From contig JALZUD010000016.1 in the NCBI GenBank assembly GCA_023301725.1, forward strand, positions 1 to 64,000: a stretch of 64,000 bases of DNA, in the 5' to 3' direction. A program made the position numbers and the translations under genes. This DNA comes from Granulosicoccus sp. Lineage in GTDB: Bacteria > Pseudomonadota > Gammaproteobacteria > Granulosicoccales > Granulosicoccaceae. The notes beneath the pieces were generated by a model that did not search any database, was not told the origin of the DNA, and worked only from the letters and a program-made list of their open reading frames with translations. Positions 47,853 through 57,168 of this stretch are shown piece after piece; position 1 is the stretch's first letter, and each line of letters opens with the position of its first letter.

Positions 47853-49586
47853 ATGGTAAAAGCAGCTTCACACCCATTAATCACAAGCACTTTGCTCGTT
47901 ATCACTTTGGCGCAACCTGCTTACGCGAATGATGAAAGCGGCACATACGCTGATTTCAAGTATTCAGGGCATGGCGTTAATCAACGTTCTTTGCCGCCTG
48001 CGCAACTCGGAGCCGCTCATGCCGTTAGTCTCACGAGCGATCTAAACACTGATTATTCAGAGAGTGAAATAGCAGCCATACACCAGCACGGCCCATGGCT
48101 TAATGATGACGGAATCTCTCAAAATGCGCAGGTCCTGATTCGCGCTATTCAAGACGCAAAGATTCACGGGCTTCAGCCAGAATCTTACGGATCGAAACGC
48201 ATACTCAGTGTGGTTGACACCCTGAACTATCTCGATGAAAAAAAGGCGACCAGTACAGCTCACCAGAGCAAGCAACTCGCCATCAGTCAGGACGCACTAC
48301 GATTTCGCCTTAACGAGCTTCTGGACACAAACTTTATCAAACTGGTTGAACATCTTGGCAAAGGAGTCGTGGATGGACGCTCAACCCAAAAGCGACTGTT
48401 CAGGGACGCCCCCACAGTTAACGCATTCAACTTCCTGGTATCAGTCAGTAATGCCGAACTGAGTGTTCGCCGCGTTATAGATACCGTCGCGCCTTCACAT
48501 GAAAGCTACAAACGCTTAACGCAAGTTATGCGCAATCTGCTGACTGAAGAATCAACTGGAATACAAAGAACCAAGGTCGCAATATCCAACGATTCAAAAC
48601 TGATTTCAGAAGCAGAGGATAAACAGCACATACGAGAGCGATTACTCGAAACCGGCGATCTCAGTTTTGATGCCTATATGGCTGCCAACCCCGATGCTGA
48701 ACTATTGAAAGCCCTTCGCGTTTTTCAGCAAAGGCATGGACTCGAGCCCAGTAGTTTTGCAGATTCAAGAACGCGTGCGGCATTGAACAAAACGGTCTCT
48801 GAAGACATCGACTTAGTCGCTCTTAATCTGGAACGCTGGCGCTGGTTACCGCGTGATCTGGGCGACAGTTATATCTTGGTGAATATTCCTGATTACCAGA
48901 TTAACGTTGTAGTCAATAACAAAACGACTTTAAGCATGCCAGGTGTCGTTGGAAAAATCAGGCACCAGACACCATCGTTCAGTCGCGACATGAGTTATAT
49001 GGAATTCAATCCAACCTGGACGGTGCCTGTTAGCATTGCCAACGCAGAGCTTATACCTAAAGAGCGCAAAAACCCGGGGTATCTCGAATCACGGGAATTC
49101 GATTTTCTAAAACGGGTTGGCAACAAAGTGATAAAAGTTCCGCGCAGTTCAATTACTGCCGAGGAACTCAACGCTGCTCGATTTCCTTACACATTACGCC
49201 AGCGCGGTGGATCTATAAATGCTTTGGGGCGCATGAAGTTTATGATGCCAAACCAATACGCGATCTATCTTCACGACACACAAGCCAAAAAGCATTTTAC
49301 ACTTAATGACCGAGCCTATAGTCATGGCTGCATTCGCCTAAGCGACCCTGACGCACTTGCTCAACACTTGATGACAAACGATGGTTATTCCCAAGAAGAG
49401 ATAGATGCAGCCTTCGCTTCTCGTAAAACTCATAGAATTCGTTTTAGGCAGCCTATTCCTACACATCTGGTGTACTTGACAACGTGGGTTGATGAAAACA
49501 ATGTGCTGCAATACCGACCAGATATCTACCTGAATGATCAAAAATTACTTGAAGCACTACGAACAGCGAACACCCTAGTTAGCTAA
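47853..49586 (+). CDS. L,D-transpeptidase (LdtD/YcbB-like)
   Basis: The enzyme makes 3-3 crosslinks in peptidoglycan. The 577-residue protein has a signal peptide (cleavage near AYA), a long N-terminal scaffold, a peptidoglycan-binding repeat ([18 protein letters not shown]...TRAAL, about 285-315) and a YkuD catalytic domain with HDTQ and [11 protein letters not shown], in which C493 is the nucleophile. The C terminus ends normally; a nitroreductase relic begins within 3 nt of the stop in another frame. Confidence 0.92.
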   Translation: MVKAASHPLITSTLLVITLAQPAYANDESGTYADFKYSGHGVNQRSLPPAQLGAAHAVSLTSDLNTDYSESEIAAIHQHGPWLNDDGISQNAQVLIRAIQDAKIHGLQPESYGSKRILSVVDTLNYLDEKKATSTAHQSKQLAISQDALRFRLNELLDTNFIKLVEHLGKGVVDGRSTQKRLFRDAPTVNAFNFLVSVSNAELSVRRVIDTVAPSHESYKRLTQVMRNLLTEESTGIQRTKVAISNDSKLISEAEDKQHIRERLLETGDLSFDAYMAANPDAELLKALRVFQQRHGLEPSSFADSRTRAALNKTVSEDIDLVALNLERWRWLPRDLGDSYILVNIPDYQINVVVNNKTTLSMPGVVGKIRHQTPSFSRDMSYMEFNPTWTVPVSIANAELIPKERKNPGYLESREFDFLKRVGNKVIKVPRSSITAEELNAARFPYTLRQRGGSINALGRMKFMMPNQYAIYLHDTQAKKHFTLNDRAYSHGCIRLSDPDALAQHLMTNDGYSQEEIDAAFASRKTHRIRFRQPIPTHLVYLTTWVDENNVLQYRPDIYLNDQKLLEALRTANTLVS

Positions 49587-49804
49587 AGGGCATTGCCACC
49601 GGTTTACTTATCGCAGCACTGCACTACGCAGGCTTGGGAACCCTTACACACACACCTAGCCCCATGGGATTTCTGCGCACCATTCTCAACAGACCGAATC
49701 ATGAGAAGCCCTATTTACTCTTGGTTGTTGGGCACCCAGTCACACCGCTTGAGGTGCCAGATGTCAGCAAACTTCAGCTCGACGAAGTGCTCACGATAGT
49801 CTGA
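49583..49804 (+). pseudogene. 3' remnant of a nitroreductase family gene
   Basis: A frame that opens at 49583 and ends with TGA at 49802-49804 encodes [20 protein letters not shown], then [16 protein letters not shown] and [13 protein letters not shown], closing with [16 protein letters not shown]. This matches the last 70 or so residues of FMN-dependent nitroreductases of about 220 residues, as I remember them. The 5' two-thirds are absent: the frame is stopped at 49580-49582 inside the transpeptidase gene. It has no start codon with a ribosome binding site. The rest of the region to mazG (49805-49844) holds nothing more. Confidence 0.75.
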
Positions 49805-49844
49805 CTCAATGCCTAGCTCTATGGTAAGGCTCTATGGCGTGAGG

Positions 49845-50672
49845 CTATGTTTCGTTCTTTGCAATCACCCACAGTGCCTCTAAGGCGACAAGATCCATAT
49901 CAGCAAGAGCATTTCCTGATTTTTCGGCCAAGCCTTCAACACAGCGAAAACGTTTTTCAAATTTTCCACTGGCTTGCCGCAGTGCAGCCTCTGAATCGAC
50001 CTGGCAATGTCTGGCAAGATTAACTACGGTGAACAGCAGGTCACCTATCTCATCTTGAATAGCAGCATCTTCACCCATGTCAACAGCCTCGCGAACTTCG
50101 GCAATTTCTTCGAAAAGTTTGGCCCAGACCGGCTCAACATCTGGCCAATCAAAACCTACTCGGGCAGCTCGCTTCTGAATTTTGTCGGCACGCTTGAGCG
50201 CTGGTAAATTGGTGGCAATGCCGTCTACTGCTGAAGGTCTGGGCGCAGTTTGCAGAACATCCACAGCCTTTGAGCCCACCTTTCGCGCCAATTTTTGTAA
50301 GCGTTCCTCAGACTTGATAGCCTCCCACGAGGCTTTTAGCTCAGCTTCTGTTTCAAAGACCACATCACCAAATACATGCGGATGGCGACGCAACATTTTT
50401 TCGTTAATTGTCCGCGCGACATCATCGAAGGTAAACAGACCTTTCTCGCTAGCCATTTGCGAATGAAAGACTACTTGAAAGAGCAAGTCGCCCAGTTCAT
50501 CCCTGAGATCATCAACATCCTCACGCTCTATCGCATCGAGCACCTCATAGGCCTCTTCAATTGTGAAGGCTGCGATACTGTGAAAATCTTGCTTGATATC
50601 CCACTCACAACCGGTCAGTGGGTCCCGCAAGTCGGACATTATTTGCCTGAGCCGTGCAATCTCAGTGTTCAT
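49845..50672 (-). CDS. mazG: Nucleoside triphosphate pyrophosphohydrolase MazG
   Basis: MazG hydrolyses NTPs and dNTPs to monophosphates. The 275-residue protein has the tandem MazG folds, each with the metal-binding EExxE-ExxD pattern: EEAYEVLDAIE...DELGDLLFQVVFH and EEIAEVREAVD...DEIGDLLFTVVNL. It begins with INTEIARLRQIM-like residues (MNTEIARLRQIMSDLRDP) and is not linked to mazEF. Confidence 0.96.
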   Translation of the reverse strand: MNTEIARLRQIMSDLRDPLTGCEWDIKQDFHSIAAFTIEEAYEVLDAIEREDVDDLRDELGDLLFQVVFHSQMASEKGLFTFDDVARTINEKMLRRHPHVFGDVVFETEAELKASWEAIKSEERLQKLARKVGSKAVDVLQTAPRPSAVDGIATNLPALKRADKIQKRAARVGFDWPDVEPVWAKLFEEIAEVREAVDMGEDAAIQDEIGDLLFTVVNLARHCQVDSEAALRQASGKFEKRFRCVEGLAEKSGNALADMDLVALEALWVIAKNET

Positions 50673-50744
50673 GATGAGAAGCTCCTTGATCAGATGGGTG
50701 CTGCGGGCCTACACCAGATGACAATTGGTCGACCTAATGCACAC

Positions 50745-51362
50745 TCAAAAGGCGATTACCAACCCAAGATGCGCGCTGTCGTCCAGCGTCAGGTCATTGA
50801 AATCATTAGTATCAAAGCGAATTTGCCGATAACCAATGTACGCACTTGCCCGAGACATAATTTCAACTTGCAAGCGAACAGAAATGTGCGAGTAACGTTC
50901 AGCATCTGAAAAACTGGTAATACCAGGAGCATAAAATCCTTCGACAGTGAGCTCCACAGGATTGAACTCCGCAGGACGTAACAACACGCCTGCCTGAAAT
51001 CCTAAAGCCAATGCGCCCACTGACTCGTCATCTGCAGAGTTGACTAAGCTTCTGTCATCAACATTTACATCACCACCAATAAGGCGCATACCCGCACTGA
51101 CCTGATACTGCCTGGTGCTGGTTTGCCGGTAACCACGAGCCAACAAGGTGCCGTGGAATAAATGGCTATCGTCTTCATTGACGAAAAAGCCAGCCGTTAG
51201 CTCTGACCCGCCAGTGGCAGGTAGACGCTGAGGATTGAGCGGATCATTATTAAACAAGTAAACAAAATTGGCGGATTCGTCGCTTAAAGACAGATCGAAC
51301 GCACCTGCCCACACAGCTGTGGGCGCCAACAGCAGTAACACTGCTGCAGTTAAGTTTTTCAT
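50745..51362 (-). CDS. YfaZ-like outer-membrane protein
   Basis: With the ATG at 51362, preceded by AAGGGG, the protein is 205 residues and starts with a clear signal peptide MKNLTAAVLLLLAPTAVWAG. The mature part has alternating strands and ends in LGLVIAF, a typical C-terminal beta signal. Pieces such as FVYLFNNDPL and SAGMRLIGGDVN fit the YfaZ family. An upstream start would add a 21-residue hydrophilic piece and hide the signal. Function unknown, possibly a porin-like barrel. Confidence 0.82.
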   Translation of the reverse strand: MKNLTAAVLLLLAPTAVWAGAFDLSLSDESANFVYLFNNDPLNPQRLPATGGSELTAGFFVNEDDSHLFHGTLLARGYRQTSTRQYQVSAGMRLIGGDVNVDDRSLVNSADDESVGALALGFQAGVLLRPAEFNPVELTVEGFYAPGITSFSDAERYSHISVRLQVEIMSRASAYIGYRQIRFDTNDFNDLTLDDSAHLGLVIAF

Positions 51363-51444
51363 ACTGCACCCCTTTTCGATCCCATTATTATGCCTGAAGT
51401 CTAGACATGTTTTGCTCTCTGGCAAGCCTTCATCAATACAGGAT

Positions 51445-54400
51445 TCATAATTTTGGTAACCATTGCACCAGCTCTTGTACCCGATTCTCTAGCTTTGATA
51501 CCGAGACTTTCTCGCCAGTGCCCAAGTCTTGTGCAAATAACGATACGCGCAGCTCCTCAAACGACCATCGCAGCGCTTGATGGGCAGCTCGATAGTCAAT
51601 ATCATTCTGTTTATCGTGAGGTAGCGCTTGAAAACGCGCCCAAACTGGCAAAAACTCAGCGCGTCGACGTCTGTCTTTATCTGGCGCTTGATCTATTGAG
51701 TCCAAACGCTTATCCATTGCCTGAAAATAGATGGGCACTCTGGATAGGCGTTTTCGCCCTGTTGCACTAACAAAGCCTGGGAAAATTAGCTCAGCGATCT
51801 GATCCTTGATATCACCAGCCGGTTCAATCCAGCTCAGTGACATTGATCCTTCAAGGCGCTTGGCAACCTGACGGTGTTTCTCGAAAACCTGTCCTACCGT
51901 GTCGCAAAATTCGCCTGCAACACCCACAAGGTTTGAACGATTCGCCTGCAGCACGCTCATGAAACTATCACGTGTGCGTGGCAGCTCTTGACCCAGAATG
52001 AACGTCTCATCAATCGCGGCATTCAGAATGTCATCGATCAGGGTCTGTTTATTACCAAACGGTGTGAATCGTAAACTCAATACATTGATGTTCGGCAGTT
52101 TGCGTTGCATGTATTTCATTTCATCTTTGAGCACCTGCCTGTACAAAGCACGGACGCCTGCGGGCATTGCGGTTTGCGCAGCGCTAGCACTAGCAAATAG
52201 CTTTATCCCTACACCTTCAGCACTGGCTTGCAGAGCCGGATAGCCAAGCATGGTCATACCGCTTTTTTCGATATCCACGGTGTCTGGCAGATCACCAAAA
52301 TTCCAATCGGTAACACTATCGCGTTCAATGCTGTTATCGCTGAATTTGAGGAGCGTCTCTTCTACCTCACCAACATAATCAGATTGCAGGATGTCCAGAT
52401 CTCGACCGCTTTTGAGCTCTGTACCATCATTTCCCACAACACTAAAACGCATTTTCAGATGCACAGGCAAGGTGCTGGCATCCCAATCTTCGCGAGTCAC
52501 AGCAACGCCTGTCATTCTTTGCAGCTCTCTGGACAGCGCGCCCAGTAGTGAACCACTGTCAGGCTGCATGTTTTCAGCAGCCGCTGTGGCAAAATCTGGA
52601 GCAGGCACAAAATTTCTGCGAATAGATTTAGGTAGCGATTTTATGAGCAGTGTGATTTTTTCATCGAGCATACCGGGCACCAACCACTCACATCGCGCCA
52701 CTGACACTCTATTAAGCACTTCAACGGGGCAAATCAGGGTCACACCATCATCATCCTGGCCCGGTGCGAAATGGTATCGCAAGGGCAAAACCATGCCTTG
52801 CATCTCCATTTGATCAGGGTAGTCACGGGCTGTAACGTCAACGCCGTCATTGGCAATGAGTTGCTCTCGCACAAAATACAAACCACGCGGACTGGATACC
52901 TCGTAGCCTTTACGCCATTTTTCGAAGGTATTGGTTGCACAGATATCATCAGGCAGCAGACCATCATAGAAGCGCACTAGTTCTTCAGGGTCGACCACAA
53001 TATCGCGTCGTCTGGATTTCTCTTCAAGCGTTGTTACTTCTGCTAACAAGTTCTGGTTATAACTATGGAACTCACCACGCGTTATCAACTCGCCATTAAC
53101 CAGTGCCTCTCGGATGAAAATTTGGCGAGACTCGGCTGCATTGATACGGCTGTAATCCACACCTTTTTTTGGATTGATAATTAACCCATACAGAGTAGAT
53201 TGAGCCCACGCACCTACGGTGCCTTTTTTTCGTTGCCAGTGTGCATCGCGATAGCTGTAGTGCAGCAAGTGCTCTGCAAGTGCTTCTATCCAGTCCGGAT
53301 TTATTGCAGCAACCTGGCGCGCATACAATTTGCTCGTTTCGGCAACTTCCGCAGCCATCATCCACTTCGGGCCTTTCTTGAACAAACCTGAGCCGGGAAA
53401 AATATCAAGATGACGGTTACGTGTGCCCAGATAGGCTTTTTTCTCTGTACGCACAGCCACATTGGCAAGCAGGCCCGCTAACAGAGCACGATGAACATTG
53501 TCAGCTTTTGCTTCAGTTGAACTGATGGGTAAATCCAGATCTTTGCACACACGTTGCAACTGACGCCGAACATCCATCCATTCAATGATCCGCAGCGCTG
53601 ATAGAAACCGTTGGCGACACATTTTTCGGAATTGCGAATTAGACAGGCTCTCTTTTTGTACTGTGACAAAGTTCCATAGATTCAACCACGCCATGAAATC
53701 CGATGTTTCGTGATTGAACTCACTGTGCAATTCATCTGCAGCTTGGCGTTTTTCGAAAGGACGTTCACGCGGGTCTTGCACTGATAAGGCACTAACAATA
53801 GTCAGAACATCGCTCACACAGCCTTCATCAGCAGCTGCTAGCAACATGCGTCCAAGACGCGGATCGATTGGCAGTCGAGCAAGCCGACGACCTAACGTTG
53901 TCAACCGGCGTTGTTCATCTAAAGCCGCCAACTCTTGCAAGGTTCGATACCCGTCATTTATGTATCGGTCGTCTGGAGCTTCAACAAAGGGAAAATCATC
54001 TATATTTCCCAGCTTCATGGAAGCCATCTGCAAGATGACGGCAGATAGATTAGTCCGCAGTATTTCCGGCTCGGTGAATTCAGCACGCGTATCGAAATCT
54101 TCTTCGGAGTACAAGCGAATACACACACCGGGAGCTTCACGCCCACAGCGCCCCATGCGCTGATTAGCCGATGCTTGCGAGACTTTCTCGATAGGCAGCC
54201 GTTGCACTTTGCTACGCACACTATAGCGAGACACACGCGCATAACCAGGGTCTATCACAGCACGAATTCCCGGCACGGTTAGCGAGGTTTCAGCCACGTT
54301 GGTCGCAAGCACAATACGCGGCGTGGTGTGCTTAGCAAAAATACGGTTCTGCTCAGCATTTGACAAGCGAGAAAATAGCGGCAAGATTTCCACGCCACGG

Positions 54401-55386
54401 AAGGTACGGCTATGAGCGGTTTGCTTACCCAGAAGATCAGCCAGCTCGCGAATATCACGCTCACCTGACATAAAAACCAGAATATCGTGCTGGCGCTCTG
54501 TAAGCAGGGTTTCGCAAGCTTGCACGATAGCTGTTGGCATATCTATGTCGTCCAGCGAATCACCGTTGGCGTCTTCTGTGGCTTCGGGCGGCGCGTAACG
54601 AAGCTCTACCGGATAGGTGCGCCCTTCAGCGGTGATGATGGGCGCACCGTCAAAATGCTCCGCGAAACGCTCAGGGTCAATGGTGGCTGAGGTGATGATC
54701 AGCTTCAGGTCACCTCGCTTGGCCAATAGGTTCTTCAGATAGCCCAGAAGAAAATCAATATTGAGAGAGCGCTCGTGGGCCTCGTCAATAATCAATGTAT
54801 CGTATTGGTTGAGCCACGGATCGTTCTGGATTTCAGCGAGCAAAATACCGTCGGTCATTAGCTTGATATAGCTGCGATCACTGACCTGATCACTGAATCG
54901 AATCTTGAAACCCACCGCCTCACCAATGGCGGTGTTGAGCTCACTGGCAATACGCGCAGCCACACTACGCGCCGCTATTCGTCGTGGCTGGGTGTGTCCG
55001 ATAAGCCCCGCCACTCCACGCCCGGCATCCAGACAGATTTTGGGTAGCTGCGTGGTTTTGCCTGAGCCGGTTTCACCACACAGAATGATCACCTGATGTG
55101 CCTTGATAGCAGCAAGGATTTCGTCGCGTTGTGCAACCACTGGCAGCTCTGCCGGGTACTCGGGCTTGGGCACATTTTGTAAACGCTGCGCCCGTTTGGC
55201 TCGCGAACTCTCAATTTGCTGCTGAAAACCTTGCAGTTTTTCATCATCAGCAGCTTTACCCGCCAGCTGCTTTACACGCCGCCGCAGCTTCGGTTGATCA
55301 ACCTGCAAGCAATCATCAATCGAGCGATGAAGTGACTTTGCAGATGGGCCGTTCGTATTTTGCTCACTGCCAGCCTGGGCCGTCAT
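51445..55386 (-). CDS. hrpA: ATP-dependent RNA helicase HrpA
   Basis: HrpA is a DEAH-box helicase that rescues stalled ribosomes in E. coli. With the ATG at 55386 it has 1313 residues, close to the family length; an in-frame GTG at 55464 would add 26. Motifs visible are GETGSGKTTQLPKI, DEAHERSLNIDFLLGYL, TSATIDPERF, and NQRMGRCGREAPG, followed by the long C-terminal DUF3418 region. It is the longest gene in the window. Confidence 0.95.
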   Translation of the reverse strand: MTAQAGSEQNTNGPSAKSLHRSIDDCLQVDQPKLRRRVKQLAGKAADDEKLQGFQQQIESSRAKRAQRLQNVPKPEYPAELPVVAQRDEILAAIKAHQVIILCGETGSGKTTQLPKICLDAGRGVAGLIGHTQPRRIAARSVAARIASELNTAIGEAVGFKIRFSDQVSDRSYIKLMTDGILLAEIQNDPWLNQYDTLIIDEAHERSLNIDFLLGYLKNLLAKRGDLKLIITSATIDPERFAEHFDGAPIITAEGRTYPVELRYAPPEATEDANGDSLDDIDMPTAIVQACETLLTERQHDILVFMSGERDIRELADLLGKQTAHSRTFRGVEILPLFSRLSNAEQNRIFAKHTTPRIVLATNVAETSLTVPGIRAVIDPGYARVSRYSVRSKVQRLPIEKVSQASANQRMGRCGREAPGVCIRLYSEEDFDTRAEFTEPEILRTNLSAVILQMASMKLGNIDDFPFVEAPDDRYINDGYRTLQELAALDEQRRLTTLGRRLARLPIDPRLGRMLLAAADEGCVSDVLTIVSALSVQDPRERPFEKRQAADELHSEFNHETSDFMAWLNLWNFVTVQKESLSNSQFRKMCRQRFLSALRIIEWMDVRRQLQRVCKDLDLPISSTEAKADNVHRALLAGLLANVAVRTEKKAYLGTRNRHLDIFPGSGLFKKGPKWMMAAEVAETSKLYARQVAAINPDWIEALAEHLLHYSYRDAHWQRKKGTVGAWAQSTLYGLIINPKKGVDYSRINAAESRQIFIREALVNGELITRGEFHSYNQNLLAEVTTLEEKSRRRDIVVDPEELVRFYDGLLPDDICATNTFEKWRKGYEVSSPRGLYFVREQLIANDGVDVTARDYPDQMEMQGMVLPLRYHFAPGQDDDGVTLICPVEVLNRVSVARCEWLVPGMLDEKITLLIKSLPKSIRRNFVPAPDFATAAAENMQPDSGSLLGALSRELQRMTGVAVTREDWDASTLPVHLKMRFSVVGNDGTELKSGRDLDILQSDYVGEVEETLLKFSDNSIERDSVTDWNFGDLPDTVDIEKSGMTMLGYPALQASAEGVGIKLFASASAAQTAMPAGVRALYRQVLKDEMKYMQRKLPNINVLSLRFTPFGNKQTLIDDILNAAIDETFILGQELPRTRDSFMSVLQANRSNLVGVAGEFCDTVGQVFEKHRQVAKRLEGSMSLSWIEPAGDIKDQIAELIFPGFVSATGRKRLSRVPIYFQAMDKRLDSIDQAPDKDRRRRAEFLPVWARFQALPHDKQNDIDYRAAHQALRWSFEELRVSLFAQDLGTGEKVSVSKLENRVQELVQWLPKL

Positions 55387-55477
55387 AAGGTTCCGATGAG
55401 AAATGACACTTGATGGGTGTATTGTACTTGCGTGAGGGCTAGGTAGATCTGGTTTATACGACACTCAAATTTAATTC

Positions 55478-56179
55478 CTAGCGAACCGCAAAACACCCAC
55501 GCTCACGTTGCGCACGACGGCCCGGATGAGTAAATGCCAACGCACGTTTCATATGCAGTGCAAACGCAAGATCACCTACAGCGATACTGTCACTCCAGTA
55601 GGTCTCTCGCGTCTTTGTCGCGGCATCTGCTTTTTCCTCAATCCATCTATCTCTGGCTTGCTGCAATGCTGTCGTTGAATCTAATTGCAGTAGCTGACGC
55701 AGTTTCACATCATCAAGGCGTGCGCCTCTCGTTGGGGGGTTTGCCGATTCGTAATAACCGCCGCAGCGCCACAGTCGTGGATGCTCAACTTCACCAGCGC
55801 GGACCATGTTCAGATCCATGTAGGTCACACATCGGGCTAAATGGGCGTCAGTCTGGATCGCAGTGCCTTGAAAAGCTGACGCCCAGACAGGCTCTCGCCG
55901 CCCTTGTCGACGACTAAATTCGGCTTGCGTTCTGGCGTTAATCATTCTCATGGCCGGCTTGTGGCTTTCGCTACCATCATCGTGCACCAGCAAATGCACA
56001 TGATTGGACGTAACCACATAGTTCAGAATACTTAGCTTATAACGACGCTTCGCCTGATATAGCCAGTACAACCATCGCCGTCGCTCTGGCTCTTCGTTCA
56101 GCAAGAATTCATTGTTGTGGCATCGCTGAGTGACGTGCCAGACGTGGCCATTAGCAATTCCGCCATATCCTTTTGACAT
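55478..56179 (-). CDS. Y1 (HUH) transposase, RAYT-like
   Basis: The ATG at 56179 has GGAGG 8 nt upstream and gives 233 residues. The HUH pair is H60-V-H62 in SNHVHLLVHDD, and the catalytic Tyr is probably Y120 in TYMDLNMVRAGEV, where most relatives have NPVRAG. There is no TnpB and no visible terminal hairpin pair, so this is likely a domesticated or REP-associated single-copy transposase. It sits between hrpA and the SPOR gene and is cut off from both only by short gaps. Confidence 0.85.
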   Translation of the reverse strand: MSKGYGGIANGHVWHVTQRCHNNEFLLNEEPERRRWLYWLYQAKRRYKLSILNYVVTSNHVHLLVHDDGSESHKPAMRMINARTQAEFSRRQGRREPVWASAFQGTAIQTDAHLARCVTYMDLNMVRAGEVEHPRLWRCGGYYESANPPTRGARLDDVKLRQLLQLDSTTALQQARDRWIEEKADAATKTRETYWSDSIAVGDLAFALHMKRALAFTHPGRRAQRERGCFAVR

Positions 56180-56397
56180 AAAAAGTCCCTCCATGGACTA
56201 TGCATCTATCAAATGGCTCCTCATTGAGCCAAAGAATCTGCTCACTCGTGCATGACTCTCAGGACGTATATTGGACTCGCATACCTGTACAAAAACTGAA
56301 CAGAGAAATTCGAAAAACAGCGAAGCTATGAAAAGCCAAGACGAGGTGGGTGCACATCTGTGCAGAGACCAGCGGTACTGGCCAGCAAGGCGATGGT

Positions 56398-57165
56398 CTA
56401 GCGCTTAACGCGAATAAGCTTTGGTCTGATGCCGCTAGAGCGCAAAGTATTGCGTGTTGCGTCAAGTCTAGATTGCTCTAGAAAAGGCCCGATTCGGACC
56501 CTGTGACCAAAGATGCCCGAGTTGTCTTGACGGACCACAATAAAGGCGTCGAGACCAATACGGCGAAGCGATGATTGCTCTTGCAAAGCTCGATCATTGT
56601 TGGGGAAATTACCTGTTTCAATGAAGTAGGTGTCTTGCCCGGTTTCACTTGCTAGCAACTCGCGCACCTGCGGCTGAGCTCGCGGTTGCACAGTAGGTTG
56701 ATCAGGTACTCGCTCAATACGCGGCAGTTCAACGGGTTGCTCAATCTTTGGTGCGGGCACAGGTACGGGCGCTAATTCAACAACTGGCTGACGTGGCTCT
56801 TGCACCTGAGGCCGCACTTGCTCAACCACAGGTGCCTCCGCGGGCAACGATTGCGGCAATGACTGATTCAGCTGCGAACTCTTTGGTAAAACATCTCTAG
56901 GTGGCTCCATAAAGATGACAGGAGGCTCTACAGCTACATTGCGCCGCGCTGCCCTCTGCTCTTCGAGCACAGCATAATAGTCAAAATTCATGGCAGCCAC
57001 TTCCGCCTCTTTCACTGTGCCACTGTTGTACTGACTGATAATACCGTCGACCGGCATACGTGATAGCACCAATACGAAGGCAATAACAAAACCCACCAAC
57101 AGACCCAGCGCCAATACAAACAGGCGGCTTTCTGAAGCTGATGTTGAGGGTTTTCGCTTTGCCAT
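56398..57165 (-). CDS. SPOR domain protein, FtsN-like
   Basis: A 255-residue bitopic membrane protein. A basic N terminus and one helix (about 14-35) are followed by a Pro/Gln/Val-rich periplasmic linker (100-170) and a C-terminal SPOR domain (TYFIETGNFPNNDRA...GHRVRIGPF) that binds denuded peptidoglycan at the septum. The position next to argS is typical of ftsN-like genes in pseudomonads. It starts 3 bp after the argS stop. Confidence 0.88.
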   Translation of the reverse strand: MAKRKPSTSASESRLFVLALGLLVGFVIAFVLVLSRMPVDGIISQYNSGTVKEAEVAAMNFDYYAVLEEQRAARRNVAVEPPVIFMEPPRDVLPKSSQLNQSLPQSLPAEAPVVEQVRPQVQEPRQPVVELAPVPVPAPKIEQPVELPRIERVPDQPTVQPRAQPQVRELLASETGQDTYFIETGNFPNNDRALQEQSSLRRIGLDAFIVVRQDNSGIFGHRVRIGPFLEQSRLDATRNTLRSSGIRPKLIRVKR

Positions 57166-57168
57166 GTA

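Noticed and set aside
49593-49799. 68-codon plus-strand frame after the transpeptidase gene
   Set aside because: The overlapping frame at 49583-49804 matches nitroreductases, so this one is a shadow of the relic.
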